Shown: positions 15,878-24,458 of the stretch, in pieces
Position numbering within the stretch: the first letter of the stretch is position 1
Layout of the letters: each line of letters begins with the position of its first letter
DNA from: Paraburkholderia tropica
GTDB lineage: Bacteria; Pseudomonadota; Gammaproteobacteria; Burkholderiales; Burkholderiaceae
Direction of reading: 5' to 3'
DNA: 64,000 bases
Assembly: GCF_900109265.1 (NCBI RefSeq)
Contig: NZ_FNZM01000006.1
Span: 310,001-374,000, forward strand
Made by a program: the position numbers and the translations under genes
The notes under the pieces: generated by a model
What the model was told of the DNA's origin: nothing
The model's input: the letters and a program-made list of their open reading frames with translations, nothing else
The model's database searches: none

Positions 15878-16812
15878 CGTTGACGCCACGCGGCGCATCC
15901 GCCCGAGCTTGAAGCCAGCGCGCGTTCCGCCTCCTCGGGCTGCGTGCCCGCCTTGCGCTGCGCCTCCAGCATCTCGATGAGCCGCTGCACGGCCGGCGAG
16001 CGCAAATCGCGCCGCCAGACCAGATAGATCTTCACCTTGCGATACGCCGCCGGCAGGCGGTGCGCCTTCACGGCGCTGCGATTCGGCAGGCTCTCCAGCA
16101 AGCTCGCGGGCATGAGCGCGAGCCCCGCGCCCGCCGACACGCACGCGAGCATGCCGTGATACGACTCCAATTCGAAGATGCGCCCCGGCGCCGCGCCGTC
16201 TTCCTCGAACCAGCGCTCGAAAGTGCGCCGGTACGAGCAGTTCGAGCGGAACGCATAGAGATTCGCGCCGTTCACATCGCGCGCACGTTTGATCGGCGCG
16301 CGGTTCGCGGCTGAAATCAGGATCAGTTCGTCGTCGAAAACGGGCACGCCCGTGAGCGCGGGATGCGCGACCGGCCCGTCCACGAACGTCGCCGCCAGTT
16401 CGCCCTCAATCACGCGATCGATCAGTTCGCCCGACGGGCCCGTCGAAAGATCGAGCGTCACGTCGGCATAACGGCGGTGAAACGCCGCCAGCACCGGCGG
16501 AATATGCACGGCCGCCGTGCTCTCCAGCGAGCCCAGCGGCAACGCCCCGCGCGGCTCGTCGCCGGCCACGGAGAGCTTCGCCTCGTCGACGAGATCGAGA
16601 ATGCGGCGCGCGTACTCGAGAAACGCCGCGCCCGTCGCGGAGAGCCGCAGCCGCATCTTCTCGCGGATAAACAGTTCGGCGCCCAGTTCCTCTTCGAGCT
16701 GGCGCAGCCGCGTGGTGAGGTTCGACGGCACGCGATGCAGGCGCTGCGCGGCGGCCTGCACGCTGCCCGCGTCGGCGATTTCCCTGAAAATCTGCAATTG
16801 AGCCAGTTCCAT
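15724..16812 (-). CDS. ptrR: LysR-family regulator, PtrR-like, with antisense-overlapping C-terminal tail
   Basis: Residues 1-295 of 362 look like PtrR (YneJ), the putrescine-utilisation regulator: MELAQLQIFREIADAGSVQA, RVPSNLTTRLRQLEEELG, and the effector-domain landmark FRSNCSYRRTFERWFEEDG. It is divergent from a sad gene, the arrangement known in E. coli. The ordinary domain is followed by roughly 65 Gly/Ser/Ala-rich residues because no stop occurs until 15724; the last 51 codons are read antisense to the Pro-rich gene. The start at 16812 has GGAG upstream; an ATG 10 codons earlier is possible. Confidence 0.82.
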   Translation of the reverse strand: MELAQLQIFREIADAGSVQAAAQRLHRVPSNLTTRLRQLEEELGAELFIREKMRLRLSATGAAFLEYARRILDLVDEAKLSVAGDEPRGALPLGSLESTAAVHIPPVLAAFHRRYADVTLDLSTGPSGELIDRVIEGELAATFVDGPVAHPALTGVPVFDDELILISAANRAPIKRARDVNGANLYAFRSNCSYRRTFERWFEEDGAAPGRIFELESYHGMLACVSAGAGLALMPASLLESLPNRSAVKAHRLPAAYRKVKIYLVWRRDLRSPAVQRLIEMLEAQRKAGTQPEEAERALASSSGGCAAWRQRQPCLGGKGWSSPGSVGAGTASPNGLGSSAGGASCAGAGSGVGSGVSPGAG

Positions 16813-16827
16813 GCATTCGCTCCGAGA

Positions 16828-16840
16828 GAACAATTTGTTC
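16828..16840. promoter_or_regulatory. Candidate PtrR operator
   Basis: A perfect 13-bp palindrome, GAACAATTTGTTC, lies in the 100-bp gap between ptrR and sad, 15 bp from the ptrR start. It fits the T-N11-A style LysR box and the shared-control position of divergent LysR/target pairs. Confidence 0.5.
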
Positions 16841-16912
16841 AATATTATTCACTTTCGCTGAGCATTACCAGCCCGTATCCTTGCAGGCAATCACCCCCTC
16901 AAGGAGCCCACC

Positions 16913-18304
16913 ATGACCGCAGCAACCCGCACGGAACACGCCGTCTCGCTCAACCCCGCGACCGGCGAAGTCATCGCCCGCCACGCGTTCGACAACCGCG
17001 AGGCCGTCGAGGCGGCGCTCGCGCGCACCGCCGCCGCCGCGCGCGTCTGGCGCGACACGCCCGTGGCACAGCGCGCGAACGTGCTCGTGCAACTCGCCCG
17101 CGTGCTGCGCGAGCGCAAGACCGAATTCGCACTGATGATGGCCGACGAAATGGGCAAGCCCGTCGCCCAGGCGCGCGGCGAAGTCGAGAAGTGCGCGGCG
17201 CTCTGCGAGTGGTACGCGGAAAACGGCCCGGCCATGCTCGCGCCGACTTCCGTGCCGGTGCTGCAAGGCACGGCGCGTCAGGAATTCCGTCCGCTCGGCC
17301 CGATTCTCGCGGTGATGCCGTGGAATTTCCCGATCTGGCAAGTGCTGCGCGGCGCGGTGAGCATGCTGCTCGCGGGCAACACCTACGTCCTCAAGCACGC
17401 GCCCAACGTGATGGGCAGCGCCTATTTGCTGCGCGACGCGCTCGCCGCCACCGACCTGCCCGCCGGCGCGTTCGAAGTGCTGAACCTGCCGCCCGAAGAC
17501 GTCGCGCCCGTGATCGCCGACACGCGCATCGCCGCCGTGGCCGTAACCGGCAGCGTGCGCGCGGGCGCGGCCATCGCCCAGCTCGCGGGCGCGGCGCTCA
17601 AGAAGTGCGTGCTGGAACTGGGCGGCTCGGACGCCTTCATCGTGCTCGCCGACGCCGATCTCGACGATGCCGTGCGCTCCGCCGTGCTGGGCCGCTTCGG
17701 CAACACGGGGCAGGTCTGCCTCGCGGCCAAGCGTCTGATCGTCGAAGCGCCGGTGGCCGCCGAATTCGAGGCGCGTTTCGTCGCCGCCGTGAAGGCGCTG
17801 CGCATGGGTTCGCCGCGCGACGAGGCGAATTTCATCGGTCCGATGGCGCGCTACGATCTGCGCGACGAACTGCACGGCCAGGTCGAGCGCACGCTCGCCG
17901 AAGGCGCGCGTCTCGTGCTGGGCGGCCACAAGGTCGAAGGCCCGGGCAACTACTACGAGCCGACGGTGATCGCCGACGTGCAGCCGGGCATGACGTCGTT
18001 CCGCGAGGAGCTGTTCGGGCCGGTCGCCTCGATCATCGTCGCGCGCGATGCGCAGCACGCCGTCGAGATGGCGAACGACAGCGAGTTCGGTCTGGGCGGC
18101 ACGATCTGGACCCGCGATCTCGAGCGCGCGGACGCGATGGCCGCACAGATCGAAACCGGCGCGGTGTTCATCAACGGCGACGTGGCGACGGACCCGCGCG
18201 TGACGGTCGGCGGCGTGAAGAAGAGCGGTTTCGGACGCGAGCTGTCGAGCTTCGGCATGCACGAGTTCTGCAATGTGCAGACGGTCTGGACCGACCGCCG
18301 CTAA
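16913..18304 (+). CDS. sad: NAD(P)+-dependent succinate-semialdehyde dehydrogenase (Sad-like)
   Basis: The 463-residue aldehyde dehydrogenase has the general base Glu in CVLELGGSDAF and catalytic Cys269 in FGNTGQVCLAAKR. The cofactor-binding segment is MPWNFPIWQVLRGA. Length and the divergent PtrR-like regulator match Sad (YneI), which oxidises succinate semialdehyde to succinate in putrescine/GABA breakdown. It is cytoplasmic. Other aldehyde substrates cannot be excluded, as this superfamily is broad. Confidence 0.85.
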   Translation: MTAATRTEHAVSLNPATGEVIARHAFDNREAVEAALARTAAAARVWRDTPVAQRANVLVQLARVLRERKTEFALMMADEMGKPVAQARGEVEKCAALCEWYAENGPAMLAPTSVPVLQGTARQEFRPLGPILAVMPWNFPIWQVLRGAVSMLLAGNTYVLKHAPNVMGSAYLLRDALAATDLPAGAFEVLNLPPEDVAPVIADTRIAAVAVTGSVRAGAAIAQLAGAALKKCVLELGGSDAFIVLADADLDDAVRSAVLGRFGNTGQVCLAAKRLIVEAPVAAEFEARFVAAVKALRMGSPRDEANFIGPMARYDLRDELHGQVERTLAEGARLVLGGHKVEGPGNYYEPTVIADVQPGMTSFREELFGPVASIIVARDAQHAVEMANDSEFGLGGTIWTRDLERADAMAAQIETGAVFINGDVATDPRVTVGGVKKSGFGRELSSFGMHEFCNVQTVWTDRR

Positions 18305-18665
18305 GCGGGAAACGTTCAGCGTTGCAGAATAAATACGGCGCGCCGCGATTCCCTGCACAAGGACGGGTTTGTCCTGATGCACCGAATCGCGGGCTCATCC
18401 GTTAATCCGTTCATGGAGCGCGGCGGCGGCTCGACCGACTTGCCGGTCCGGCGCCGCGTGCCATACCCTGTCCCCGTTCATTCAGGGACCATGCAGAGTC
18501 GAAGTATTCAGCGCCGCGGGAAATCCGTCGGCGCTTTTTTTTGCGTGCCCGGGTGGTGGCTGCGGGAAGAATCGAGCGCTAACTGAAGCGAAGCAAACCG
18601 CAGGGACATTTCGAACGACGAACGAAGTTCGCCGCGTGCTCAATGCATCGATCCGGACATGCGCA
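18305..18665. other. Intergenic region after sad, no gene seen
   Basis: No supported ORF. A smaller hairpin (AGGAC/GTCCT) occurs near 18360-18376 and an intrinsic terminator lies 200 bp after sad. The distance leaves room for a small RNA ending at that terminator, but no promoter stands out. Confidence 0.35.
18510..18542 (+). terminator. Intrinsic terminator
   Basis: A 7-bp stem (AGCGCCG, 18510-18516, with CGGCGCT, 18529-18535) is followed by a run of eight T. It ends rightward transcription from sad or from an undetected short RNA. Confidence 0.8.
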
Positions 18666-18908
18666 TCAATGCGCGTCGTAGCTGCCGGACTCTTCGTACG
18701 GCGCGAAGCGCGGTTCGGCGCGGCCGAGTGCTTCGAGCAGCGAGCGGCCGGCGGACGTGAGCGACAGACGGCGCATGCCTTCGGCGCGCTGTTCGAGCGC
18801 GACGAGCTGACGCTCGAACAGAATATCGAGTTCGTGGCGGTTCATATCGATCTGCTCCGGCGCGTGGCGGATCAGCATCAACGTGGCAAACTCGTGGGGG
18901 CTTAGCAC
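18666..18908 (-). CDS. Small winged-helix-like protein, unknown function
   Basis: The 80-residue protein begins VLSPHEFATLMLIRHAPEQI and contains FERQLVALEQRAEGMRRLSL followed by TSAGRSLLEAL, which resembles the recognition helix and wing of a small MarR-like domain. It may be a short DNA-binding protein. The GTG at 18908, behind GGAGAGGAG, is preferred because further upstream codons lack conservation-like composition and cross a palindrome. That 25-bp palindrome, 85 bp upstream, could be its own operator. Confidence 0.6.
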   Translation of the reverse strand: MLSPHEFATLMLIRHAPEQIDMNRHELDILFERQLVALEQRAEGMRRLSLTSAGRSLLEALGRAEPRFAPYEESGSYDAH

Positions 18909-18992
18909 TTCTCCTCTCCTTGATCGGCACCGCTGGAATGCAACCAGGGGCGCAGGGCCGCTTATGATCGGGGGAATGTGTGACGCGCGCGT

Positions 18993-19017
18993 GACTGTCA
19001 CAATCTTTGTCACAGTC
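18993..19017. promoter_or_regulatory. Near-perfect 25-bp palindrome (GACTGTCACAA type)
   Basis: Ten of twelve base pairs are symmetric about position 19005, with arms GACTGTCACAA and TTTGTCACAGTC. Extra GTGAC words lie just to the left. It sits between the small winged-helix-like gene and the 3' end of the AI-2E family gene, upstream of the former. It is a likely operator or activator site. Confidence 0.5.
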
Positions 19018-19095
19018 ATCGCAACGTTCGCGCCACATTCGTCGCCGCCGTCGATCAGGCCGTCGAGTTCGCCGCCGCGTCGATCCGTGCGCCGC

Positions 19096-21138
19096 TCAGC
19101 CTTGCCGCTGGGCGAGCGCCACGCCGCACGCATCCACCAGATCGCGCAGCGTCGGTGCGAGTTGCGTGCGGGCGTCATCGGCAATGCTCATGCCTTCGTC
19201 CCTGCGCACGGCGCGCACACCGACGACGATGGACGCATCGGGCGCACGCTCGCGCAGCCGCCGCACCAGGTTGCGAAGGTACGGCGGCGACTCCGCGGCA
19301 TCGAGCGACACCACGCAGATCGCTGCCGTCTGCGCATCCACCATGCCCGCGCGCGTGGCGCGCACTTCCTCGTAAGTGGTCGCCGTGCTGGGAATCTTCG
19401 CGCGCCCGAGCAACTGGCAGACGACCGCCACCGCGACGTCGTCGAATGCGCCGCGCCCCGGCACGCAGAGCAGCGCGCGGCCGTCGTCGGGAATCTCTGC
19501 GCGCAGCTCCGGCGTCAGCTCGGTTGCGTCCTGTTTGCGCCCGCCGTTGCTTCCATGTCCGTTGCCGTTGCCATTGCGCGTATGGCGCGAATCGTCGACG
19601 GATTCGAGGTCCTCGACGATATCGAGCAGCGCCTGATTGATGCGCGCGATCTGCTCGGCGGGGAGCACGCCGCGCAGCACGTCGTTGCGCGCAAAGCGCA
19701 AGCCCTCGAACACGACCTGCTCGTAATAGTCGATCAGCGGCATCTCGTTGAGCAGCCGGTCGGCCTGCAGCAGCGCTTCGTGCGGATCGTCGGCGAGCAG
19801 ACGTTGATAGCAGGTCTGCGCGGGCGTCAGCGCGGGCTGATCGCCGAGCAGGATGGTCAAAAAGTTCAAACGATCCACGTAACGGCCGAGCGTGACGATG
19901 CACAGCGTCAGCGGCGTCGAGAGCACGAGCCCGATCGGCCCCCACAGCCAGCTCCAGAAAATCGCCGCCACCACCACCGCGAGCGGCGAGAGTCCCGAGC
20001 GGCGGCCGTAGAGCATCGGCTCGGCGAACTGGCCCGCCACGACATCGACGACGATGAAGAAAATCAGCGTCCACACCGCCATCGTCCATTGCGGCTGGAT
20101 GGCGGCCGCGAGCAGCGTGGCGAGCACGGCGGCGATCCAGATGCCGATGTACGGCACGAAACGCAGCAGCGCCGCGAGCGCGCCGAACAGCAGCGCACCC
20201 GGCACGCCGATGCCCGCCAGCCCGATCGCCAGCACCGCGCCCACCGAAACGTTCACGCCCAGTTGCGCGACGAAGTAGCGTGACAGGCGCTCGGAGGCGT
20301 CGTTGATGGCGGTGGTCGTGCGGTGCAGGTCGTCGGAACCGAACACGCTGATCAGGCGGTCGCGCAGATCCTCGCGCTGCAGCAGGATGAAGATCGTCAC
20401 CACGAGCACGATGAAGCCGGTCTCCAGCGGCGCGATCACCGGCGAGAACGCGCGCTGCGCGAGTTGCAGCGGCGTCGGCGCGGGCGTGTGCACTTCCACC
20501 GGCATCGGCTGCTGCGGCTGGTTGCGCGCGGCGCGCCCGCGCGGCTGCGGCGGCGCGGGCGGCGGCGTGGGCGTCACGCGTTGCAGCGCGACGGCGGCGC
20601 GCGTCATCAGCGAATCGGCGCGGCCGACGGTTTTTTCCTGCACCGTCTGCACTTTCTGCTCGATCTCTTCCTGATACTGCGGCAGGTCGGCGGCAAGCTG
20701 CACGATCTGCGCGCCGATCAGCGCGCTCACGCCCGCCAGCGCGAGCACCGTGGCGAGCACGGCGATCAGGATCGAGAGGAATTCGGGCAGACGCACGCGC
20801 CGCAGCGTGTTGACGAGCGGCGCGAGCAGAAAGCTCAGCAGCACCGAGAGCGTGATCGGAATCAGCACCGCGCGGCCGAAGTACAGTGCGCAGACTACCG
20901 CCACGCCGGTAATGACCGAGGCGAGCGTGTGGATGGTGGGCGTGCTCGGCGGGAACACGCGGTTGCGGCGGCCCGCGGCGGAACCGGGATGCGGCACCTG
21001 CCAGGGCATGACATACGGACGGCCGGACCCGTCGTCGGACAGGCGCTCGGAGGCGCCGTCGGAACCGGCATGCGGACCGTCGGAAGCGGAATCGGACGGT
21101 CGGCGAGACGACGCGTCGGGCGGCTGCGGATAATTCAT
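19096..21138 (-). CDS. AI-2E family transporter (PerM-like) with extra C-terminal domain
   Basis: The 680-residue membrane protein opens with about 60 polar residues, then 7-8 hydrophobic segments of the AI-2E/UPF0118 family between about 70 and 440 (for example VLIPITLSVLLSFLLAPLVN and FGALAALLRFVPYIGIWIA). A Pro-rich insert lies near 190-230. After the membrane part comes a cytoplasmic region and a Rossmann-like module (ALLCVPGRGAFDDVAVAVV to ASIVVGVRAV, about 575-655) that resembles a cobalamin-binding-like fold without its usual DxHxxG motif. The family exports small molecules or Na+; the substrate here is unknown. The C-terminal module is unusual. Confidence 0.82.
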   Translation of the reverse strand: MNYPQPPDASSRRPSDSASDGPHAGSDGASERLSDDGSGRPYVMPWQVPHPGSAAGRRNRVFPPSTPTIHTLASVITGVAVVCALYFGRAVLIPITLSVLLSFLLAPLVNTLRRVRLPEFLSILIAVLATVLALAGVSALIGAQIVQLAADLPQYQEEIEQKVQTVQEKTVGRADSLMTRAAVALQRVTPTPPPAPPQPRGRAARNQPQQPMPVEVHTPAPTPLQLAQRAFSPVIAPLETGFIVLVVTIFILLQREDLRDRLISVFGSDDLHRTTTAINDASERLSRYFVAQLGVNVSVGAVLAIGLAGIGVPGALLFGALAALLRFVPYIGIWIAAVLATLLAAAIQPQWTMAVWTLIFFIVVDVVAGQFAEPMLYGRRSGLSPLAVVVAAIFWSWLWGPIGLVLSTPLTLCIVTLGRYVDRLNFLTILLGDQPALTPAQTCYQRLLADDPHEALLQADRLLNEMPLIDYYEQVVFEGLRFARNDVLRGVLPAEQIARINQALLDIVEDLESVDDSRHTRNGNGNGHGSNGGRKQDATELTPELRAEIPDDGRALLCVPGRGAFDDVAVAVVCQLLGRAKIPSTATTYEEVRATRAGMVDAQTAAICVVSLDAAESPPYLRNLVRRLRERAPDASIVVGVRAVRRDEGMSIADDARTQLAPTLRDLVDACGVALAQRQG

Positions 21139-21220
21139 GGCGATGCGGTCAGCGTTGCGGTAAGGGATCGGGCGGCAGCAGCGCCCGTCTGGTTTTCATC
21201 GTAGCCGCGCGGGCTTGGGC

Positions 21221-21250
21221 GGGTTGGCGCGGGTTGGCGCGGGTTGGCAA
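21221..21250. repeat. Three tandem copies of a 10-bp unit (GGGTTGGCGC)
   Basis: Two perfect copies and a third with changed last bases lie upstream of the AI-2E family gene, in the gap before the MlaC-like gene. They are likely slippage; no function is seen. Confidence 0.55.
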
Positions 21251-21368
21251 ATACTTCGCGGTCATCGGGCGCATCCGGGCAGAACGTGCGCCGGGACGTG
21301 AGCGTAACGCATGCCGACGACGGCGCGCAGTTCGACACGGCCGCGGCGCGCAAACGCGGTACGCAACA

Positions 21369-22004
21369 TCAGGGCTTGCCCGCCTGCAGTTCCTGATTGC
21401 GCGAGCTGAGGAACTGGATCAGCCCGTCCACGCCGCCCTGCTGGATCTTCTCGTTGAACTGCGCGCGATAGGTCTGGATCAGCCACGCGCCCAGCACATT
21501 CAGATCGTAGAGCCGCCAGCCCTGCGGCGTCTTGTAGAGCCGGTAATCGATCTCGACGGGCTTGCCGCTCGTCTGCGCGAGCGTGCGCACGACCACGTCG
21601 GTGTCGCCGGGCGCATTGCGCATCGGCTGATACTCGATCTGCTGGTCGGGCTTGAGCTGCGCGAGCGCGCCCGCGTACAGGTGAATCAGCAGGAGCTGGA
21701 ACTGGTCCATCACCTGTTGCTGCTGCGCGGGCGTGGCGGTGCGCCAGTGCGGCCCCATCGCGAGCCGCGTGGTGCGGCGGAAATCGACGTACGGCAGGAT
21801 GTCGCGATCGACGATGTCGCGAATGCGCGCGATATCGCCCGGAGCGATCGACTGCGAGCGGACTTCGTCGAGCACCTGCTGGGTCGCCGTCTTGATGAGC
21901 GCCTGCGGGTCCGACTGGTCGACGCCCTGCGCGGCGCGCGCGGCCGTGGCGAAGCCGCCGAACCCGCAGGCAAACAGCGTGACAAGCAAAAGGAGCTTCT
22001 TCAT
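21369..22004 (-). CDS. MlaC/Ttg2D-like periplasmic phospholipid-binding protein
   Basis: The 211-residue protein has a signal peptide (MKKLLLLVTLFACGFGGFAT, cleavage near AARA/A) and an MlaC-like body: DPQALIKTATQQVLDEV, an ILPYVDFRRTTRLAMGPHWR core, and the end YRAQFNEKIQQGGVDGLIQF. MlaC shuttles phospholipids between outer and inner membrane with the MlaFEDB transporter. No other mla genes are next to it, so it is a stand-alone paralogue. Confidence 0.85.
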   Translation of the reverse strand: MKKLLLLVTLFACGFGGFATAARAAQGVDQSDPQALIKTATQQVLDEVRSQSIAPGDIARIRDIVDRDILPYVDFRRTTRLAMGPHWRTATPAQQQQVMDQFQLLLIHLYAGALAQLKPDQQIEYQPMRNAPGDTDVVVRTLAQTSGKPVEIDYRLYKTPQGWRLYDLNVLGAWLIQTYRAQFNEKIQQGGVDGLIQFLSSRNQELQAGKP

Positions 22005-22488
22005 TCGATATCTCGTCCGTCTCGATCGTGGGAAGCGGGCCGGTGCGCGACGCTGCCCGGGGGCGCGCGGCGACCAAACCGCGCGTTGGCGACACGTTGG
22101 CGGCGCGTGGGCCGCTGGCGTCCAGTCTAAAGCGTCGCCGCCGGAGCGGCCGCGACGCGGGCAGCGAGCGGGCGCGCGACGGCAGGCAAGCGGGATGAAA
22201 TCCGCGGTCGACGCGGCGGTGACGAAATCGGCTCAACGCGAACCGGAGCAGCGCGTTGCAGAGCGGAAGTGCGCAAGCGTAACGCAACGCCGCGCGTGAT
22301 CCGGGGCGCGCTGTTACGTTACGTTACATATGAAGAAAACTTGTTACAGATGTTTCCCCGTGGTGGAAAGCATCTGTCGGCATCTGTCCGGCGTGACCAG
22401 AGTCGATAAAAACTGATCGATCGTGGCCGCATGTGACGACCGGCGCGACTGACGCCGCGCCGGCCCTGTTTGCGCGCTTATCGACAAC
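22005..22488. other. Gap with a hairpin and short repeats, no gene seen
   Basis: No supported ORF. A hairpin at 22346-22377 (ACAGATG-TTTCC paired with GGAAA-CATCTGT, one bulged base) could end the small minus-strand gene to its right, although the U-run is weak. Next to it are tandem GTTAC words (about 22313-22327) and a duplicated CATCTGTC. The promoter of the mlaC-like gene should lie near 22010-22100 but is not obvious. Confidence 0.35.
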
Positions 22489-22767
22489 TCAATCGCGCTT
22501 CCTCCCCTCACTACCCTGCTCCCGGCCGCCCGGCCAGCCTTGCGCCGTGGGCTCGGCGAAAAACGCCTCGAGCCCGAACAGCCAGGCGACACACCATGAC
22601 AGGCGTGACAGCACACGTGACAGCACGCCGCCCGAAACACTGTCTTCTCCCTGAACTTCCCCGGATTGCGCGTCCGGCAGTCCCGATGCGGAAAACACGG
22701 CCCCTGCCGTTCCGCTCGCAAGACTCCCCGGCGTCGATTCCTGTCGTGAAACGGGATCGATCTTCAT
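22489..22767 (-). CDS. Hypothetical small protein
   Basis: The 92-residue ORF starts MKIDPVSRQESTPGSLASGT with a purine-rich ribosome site (GAGGAGAGGGG) 7-8 nt upstream. It has one hydrophobic stretch (LSWCVAWLFGLEAFFA, about 57-72) and a basic tail (GREQGSEGRKRD). I do not recognise a family. The good ribosome site and a hairpin after the stop support it; codon bias is only moderate. Confidence 0.4.
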   Translation of the reverse strand: MKIDPVSRQESTPGSLASGTAGAVFSASGLPDAQSGEVQGEDSVSGGVLSRVLSRLSWCVAWLFGLEAFFAEPTAQGWPGGREQGSEGRKRD

Positions 22768-23156
22768 GTTGCACCCCTCTCCTCGTTTTTGTGTGTGGCG
22801 GGCTATAAGGAGCAATGTCCGTACCAGCCCGAATCGGGTCGCGCGCGAGCCGCCGCGAAGCGCTGAAAAGCGGCTTCGTCCGCCCTGTGTGCGGCACCGC
22901 ACGGAAGCCGCGCGCCCGCTTCCTCGTCGCCGTTACACCCCGACACTGTAAAAACTACAAGCATGGCGTGAAAAAGCGAAAAACCCCGTGATTACAGCAC
23001 GCCCGGCGTGTCGCGAAGGTGCGCTGCGGCACGTATCGAGGCGCTTGCGATCGCGAACCTTTTTCCGGATGCGTAATAGCTTCAATCTCGTGGATGGTGT
23101 AAGGTGCAGCGGTTCGTCTCGAAAATGAGACCGCCGAAAACGAGAGGAGAGATCGT
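22768..23156. other. Gap upstream of the stressosome operon
   Basis: No supported ORF. It should contain the promoters of the small minus-strand gene and of the rsbR-like operon. A small hairpin (GTCTC/GAGAC around GAAAAT, near 23116-23131) lies just before the GAGAGGAGAG ribosome site of rsbR. No clear -35/-10 pair was found. Confidence 0.35.
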
Positions 23157-24023
23157 ATGACCACGCCCGATCGGAGCCGCCTCGCGGACGTCCTGAATCA
23201 GCATCGCGACGCCCTGCTGGCCGACTGGATCCGCCTGCATCTGCCGATCGCCCTGCGCCGCGGTCTGGCGATGGAAGCCGAAATCCGCGAGCAGTTCTCC
23301 GCCTTCCTCAACGTTTTTCTCGACACGCTCTCGCGCGCCGACACGCTCGACGCCTCGCGTCCCGAATGGGAGCCGGTGCGCGCCTTTCTCGCCGACATGT
23401 CCGCGCACCGCGCGCGCCAGGGCTACACGCCGGTCGAGACCGCGACCTTCGTGTTCTCGCTCAAGCAACCGGTCTACGCCAGGCTGCGCGAGGCGTTCGC
23501 GGGCGAGCCCGCCGAACTCGCCGATCTGAGCTGGTCGGTCAATCTGCTGCTCGACGGCCTCGGCCTCTACACCACCGAAGCCTTCCAGAAGAGCCGCGAG
23601 GCGATCATCGCGCGCCAGCAGGAAGAACTGCTCGAACTCTCCACGCCCGTCGTGCAGCTGTGGGAAGGCATTCTCGCGTTGCCGCTGATCGGCACGCTCG
23701 ATTCGGCGCGCACCCAGGTGGTGATGGAGAGCCTGTTGCAGAAGATCGTCGATACCGGTGCGAGTCTCGCGATCATCGACATCACCGGCGTGCCGACCGT
23801 CGACACGCTGGTCGCCCAGCATCTGCTCAAGACCGTCGCCGCCGCGCGCCTGATGGGCGCGGACTGCATCATCAGCGGCATCCGTCCGCAGATTGCGCAG
23901 ACCATCGTGCATCTGGGCGTCGATCTGAGCAACGTCACCACCAAATCCACGCTCGCCGACGCCTTCACGGTCGCGCTGCAACGCACCGGCTCGACCATCG
24001 TCACGCCGAAGGCCGCCGTTTGA
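23157..24023 (+). CDS. rsbR: RsbR-type stressosome scaffold (sensor + STAS)
   Basis: The 288-residue protein has an N-terminal all-helical RsbRD_N-like sensor (about 1-155, non-haem globin-like in homologues) and a C-terminal STAS domain (about 165-278). The STAS part closely follows Bacillus RsbR: ALPLIGTLDSARTQVVME and IIDITGVPTVDTLVAQHLL. The site equivalent to RsbRA Thr171 is Ser here (in TLDS), and the Thr205 equivalent is the Thr of TVDT. It would assemble with RsbS and hold RsbT until phosphorylated. It is first of the operon, with GAGAGGAGAG before the ATG; rsbS follows after 77 bp. Confidence 0.9.
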   Translation: MTTPDRSRLADVLNQHRDALLADWIRLHLPIALRRGLAMEAEIREQFSAFLNVFLDTLSRADTLDASRPEWEPVRAFLADMSAHRARQGYTPVETATFVFSLKQPVYARLREAFAGEPAELADLSWSVNLLLDGLGLYTTEAFQKSREAIIARQQEELLELSTPVVQLWEGILALPLIGTLDSARTQVVMESLLQKIVDTGASLAIIDITGVPTVDTLVAQHLLKTVAAARLMGADCIISGIRPQIAQTIVHLGVDLSNVTTKSTLADAFTVALQRTGSTIVTPKAAV

Positions 24024-24100
24024 ATCACGCGAACCGCGTGGGCGCCACGACCGCCGCGAGCGCACGGGCGCGCGCGCACTGATAGATACGAGGACGCGCG

Positions 24101-24457
24101 ATGGACCGCATTCCGATTCTGCGCATGGGCGACTGTCTGATCGTCACGATCCAGGTGGACATGCACGACCGTCTCGCGATGGCGCTGCAGGACGACCTCA
24201 CGGCGCGCATCGTCAAGGACTCGGCCAAGGGCGTGCTGATCGATATCTCCACGCTCGACGTGGTCGATTCCTTCATCGGCCGCATGATCAGCAACACCGC
24301 CGCGATGGCGATGGTGCTCGACGCGCAGACCGTGGTGGTCGGCATGCAGCCGTCGGTGGCGATCACGCTGGTCGAACTGGGGCTCACGCTCGACGGCGTG
24401 CGCACCGCCCTGAACGTGGAAAAGGGCATGGCGCTGCTCAAGCAGCGTCGCGTCTAG
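24101..24457 (+). CDS. rsbS: RsbS-type stressosome antagonist (STAS)
   Basis: The 118-residue single STAS domain starts MDRIPILRMGDCLIVTIQVD. Ser57 in LDVVDSFIGRM aligns with the Ser59 phosphorylation site of Bacillus RsbS. RsbS builds the stressosome core with RsbR and sequesters the RsbT kinase; phosphorylation by RsbT releases it. The rsbT start codon follows after one base, a gap typical of translational coupling. Confidence 0.93.
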   Translation: MDRIPILRMGDCLIVTIQVDMHDRLAMALQDDLTARIVKDSAKGVLIDISTLDVVDSFIGRMISNTAAMAMVLDAQTVVVGMQPSVAITLVELGLTLDGVRTALNVEKGMALLKQRRV

Positions 24458-24458
24458 C

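Noticed and set aside
16363..18405. 680-residue plus-strand ORF across ptrR and sad
   Set aside because: Arg-rich frame shadowing both genes; it crosses the divergent promoter region and has no family resemblance.
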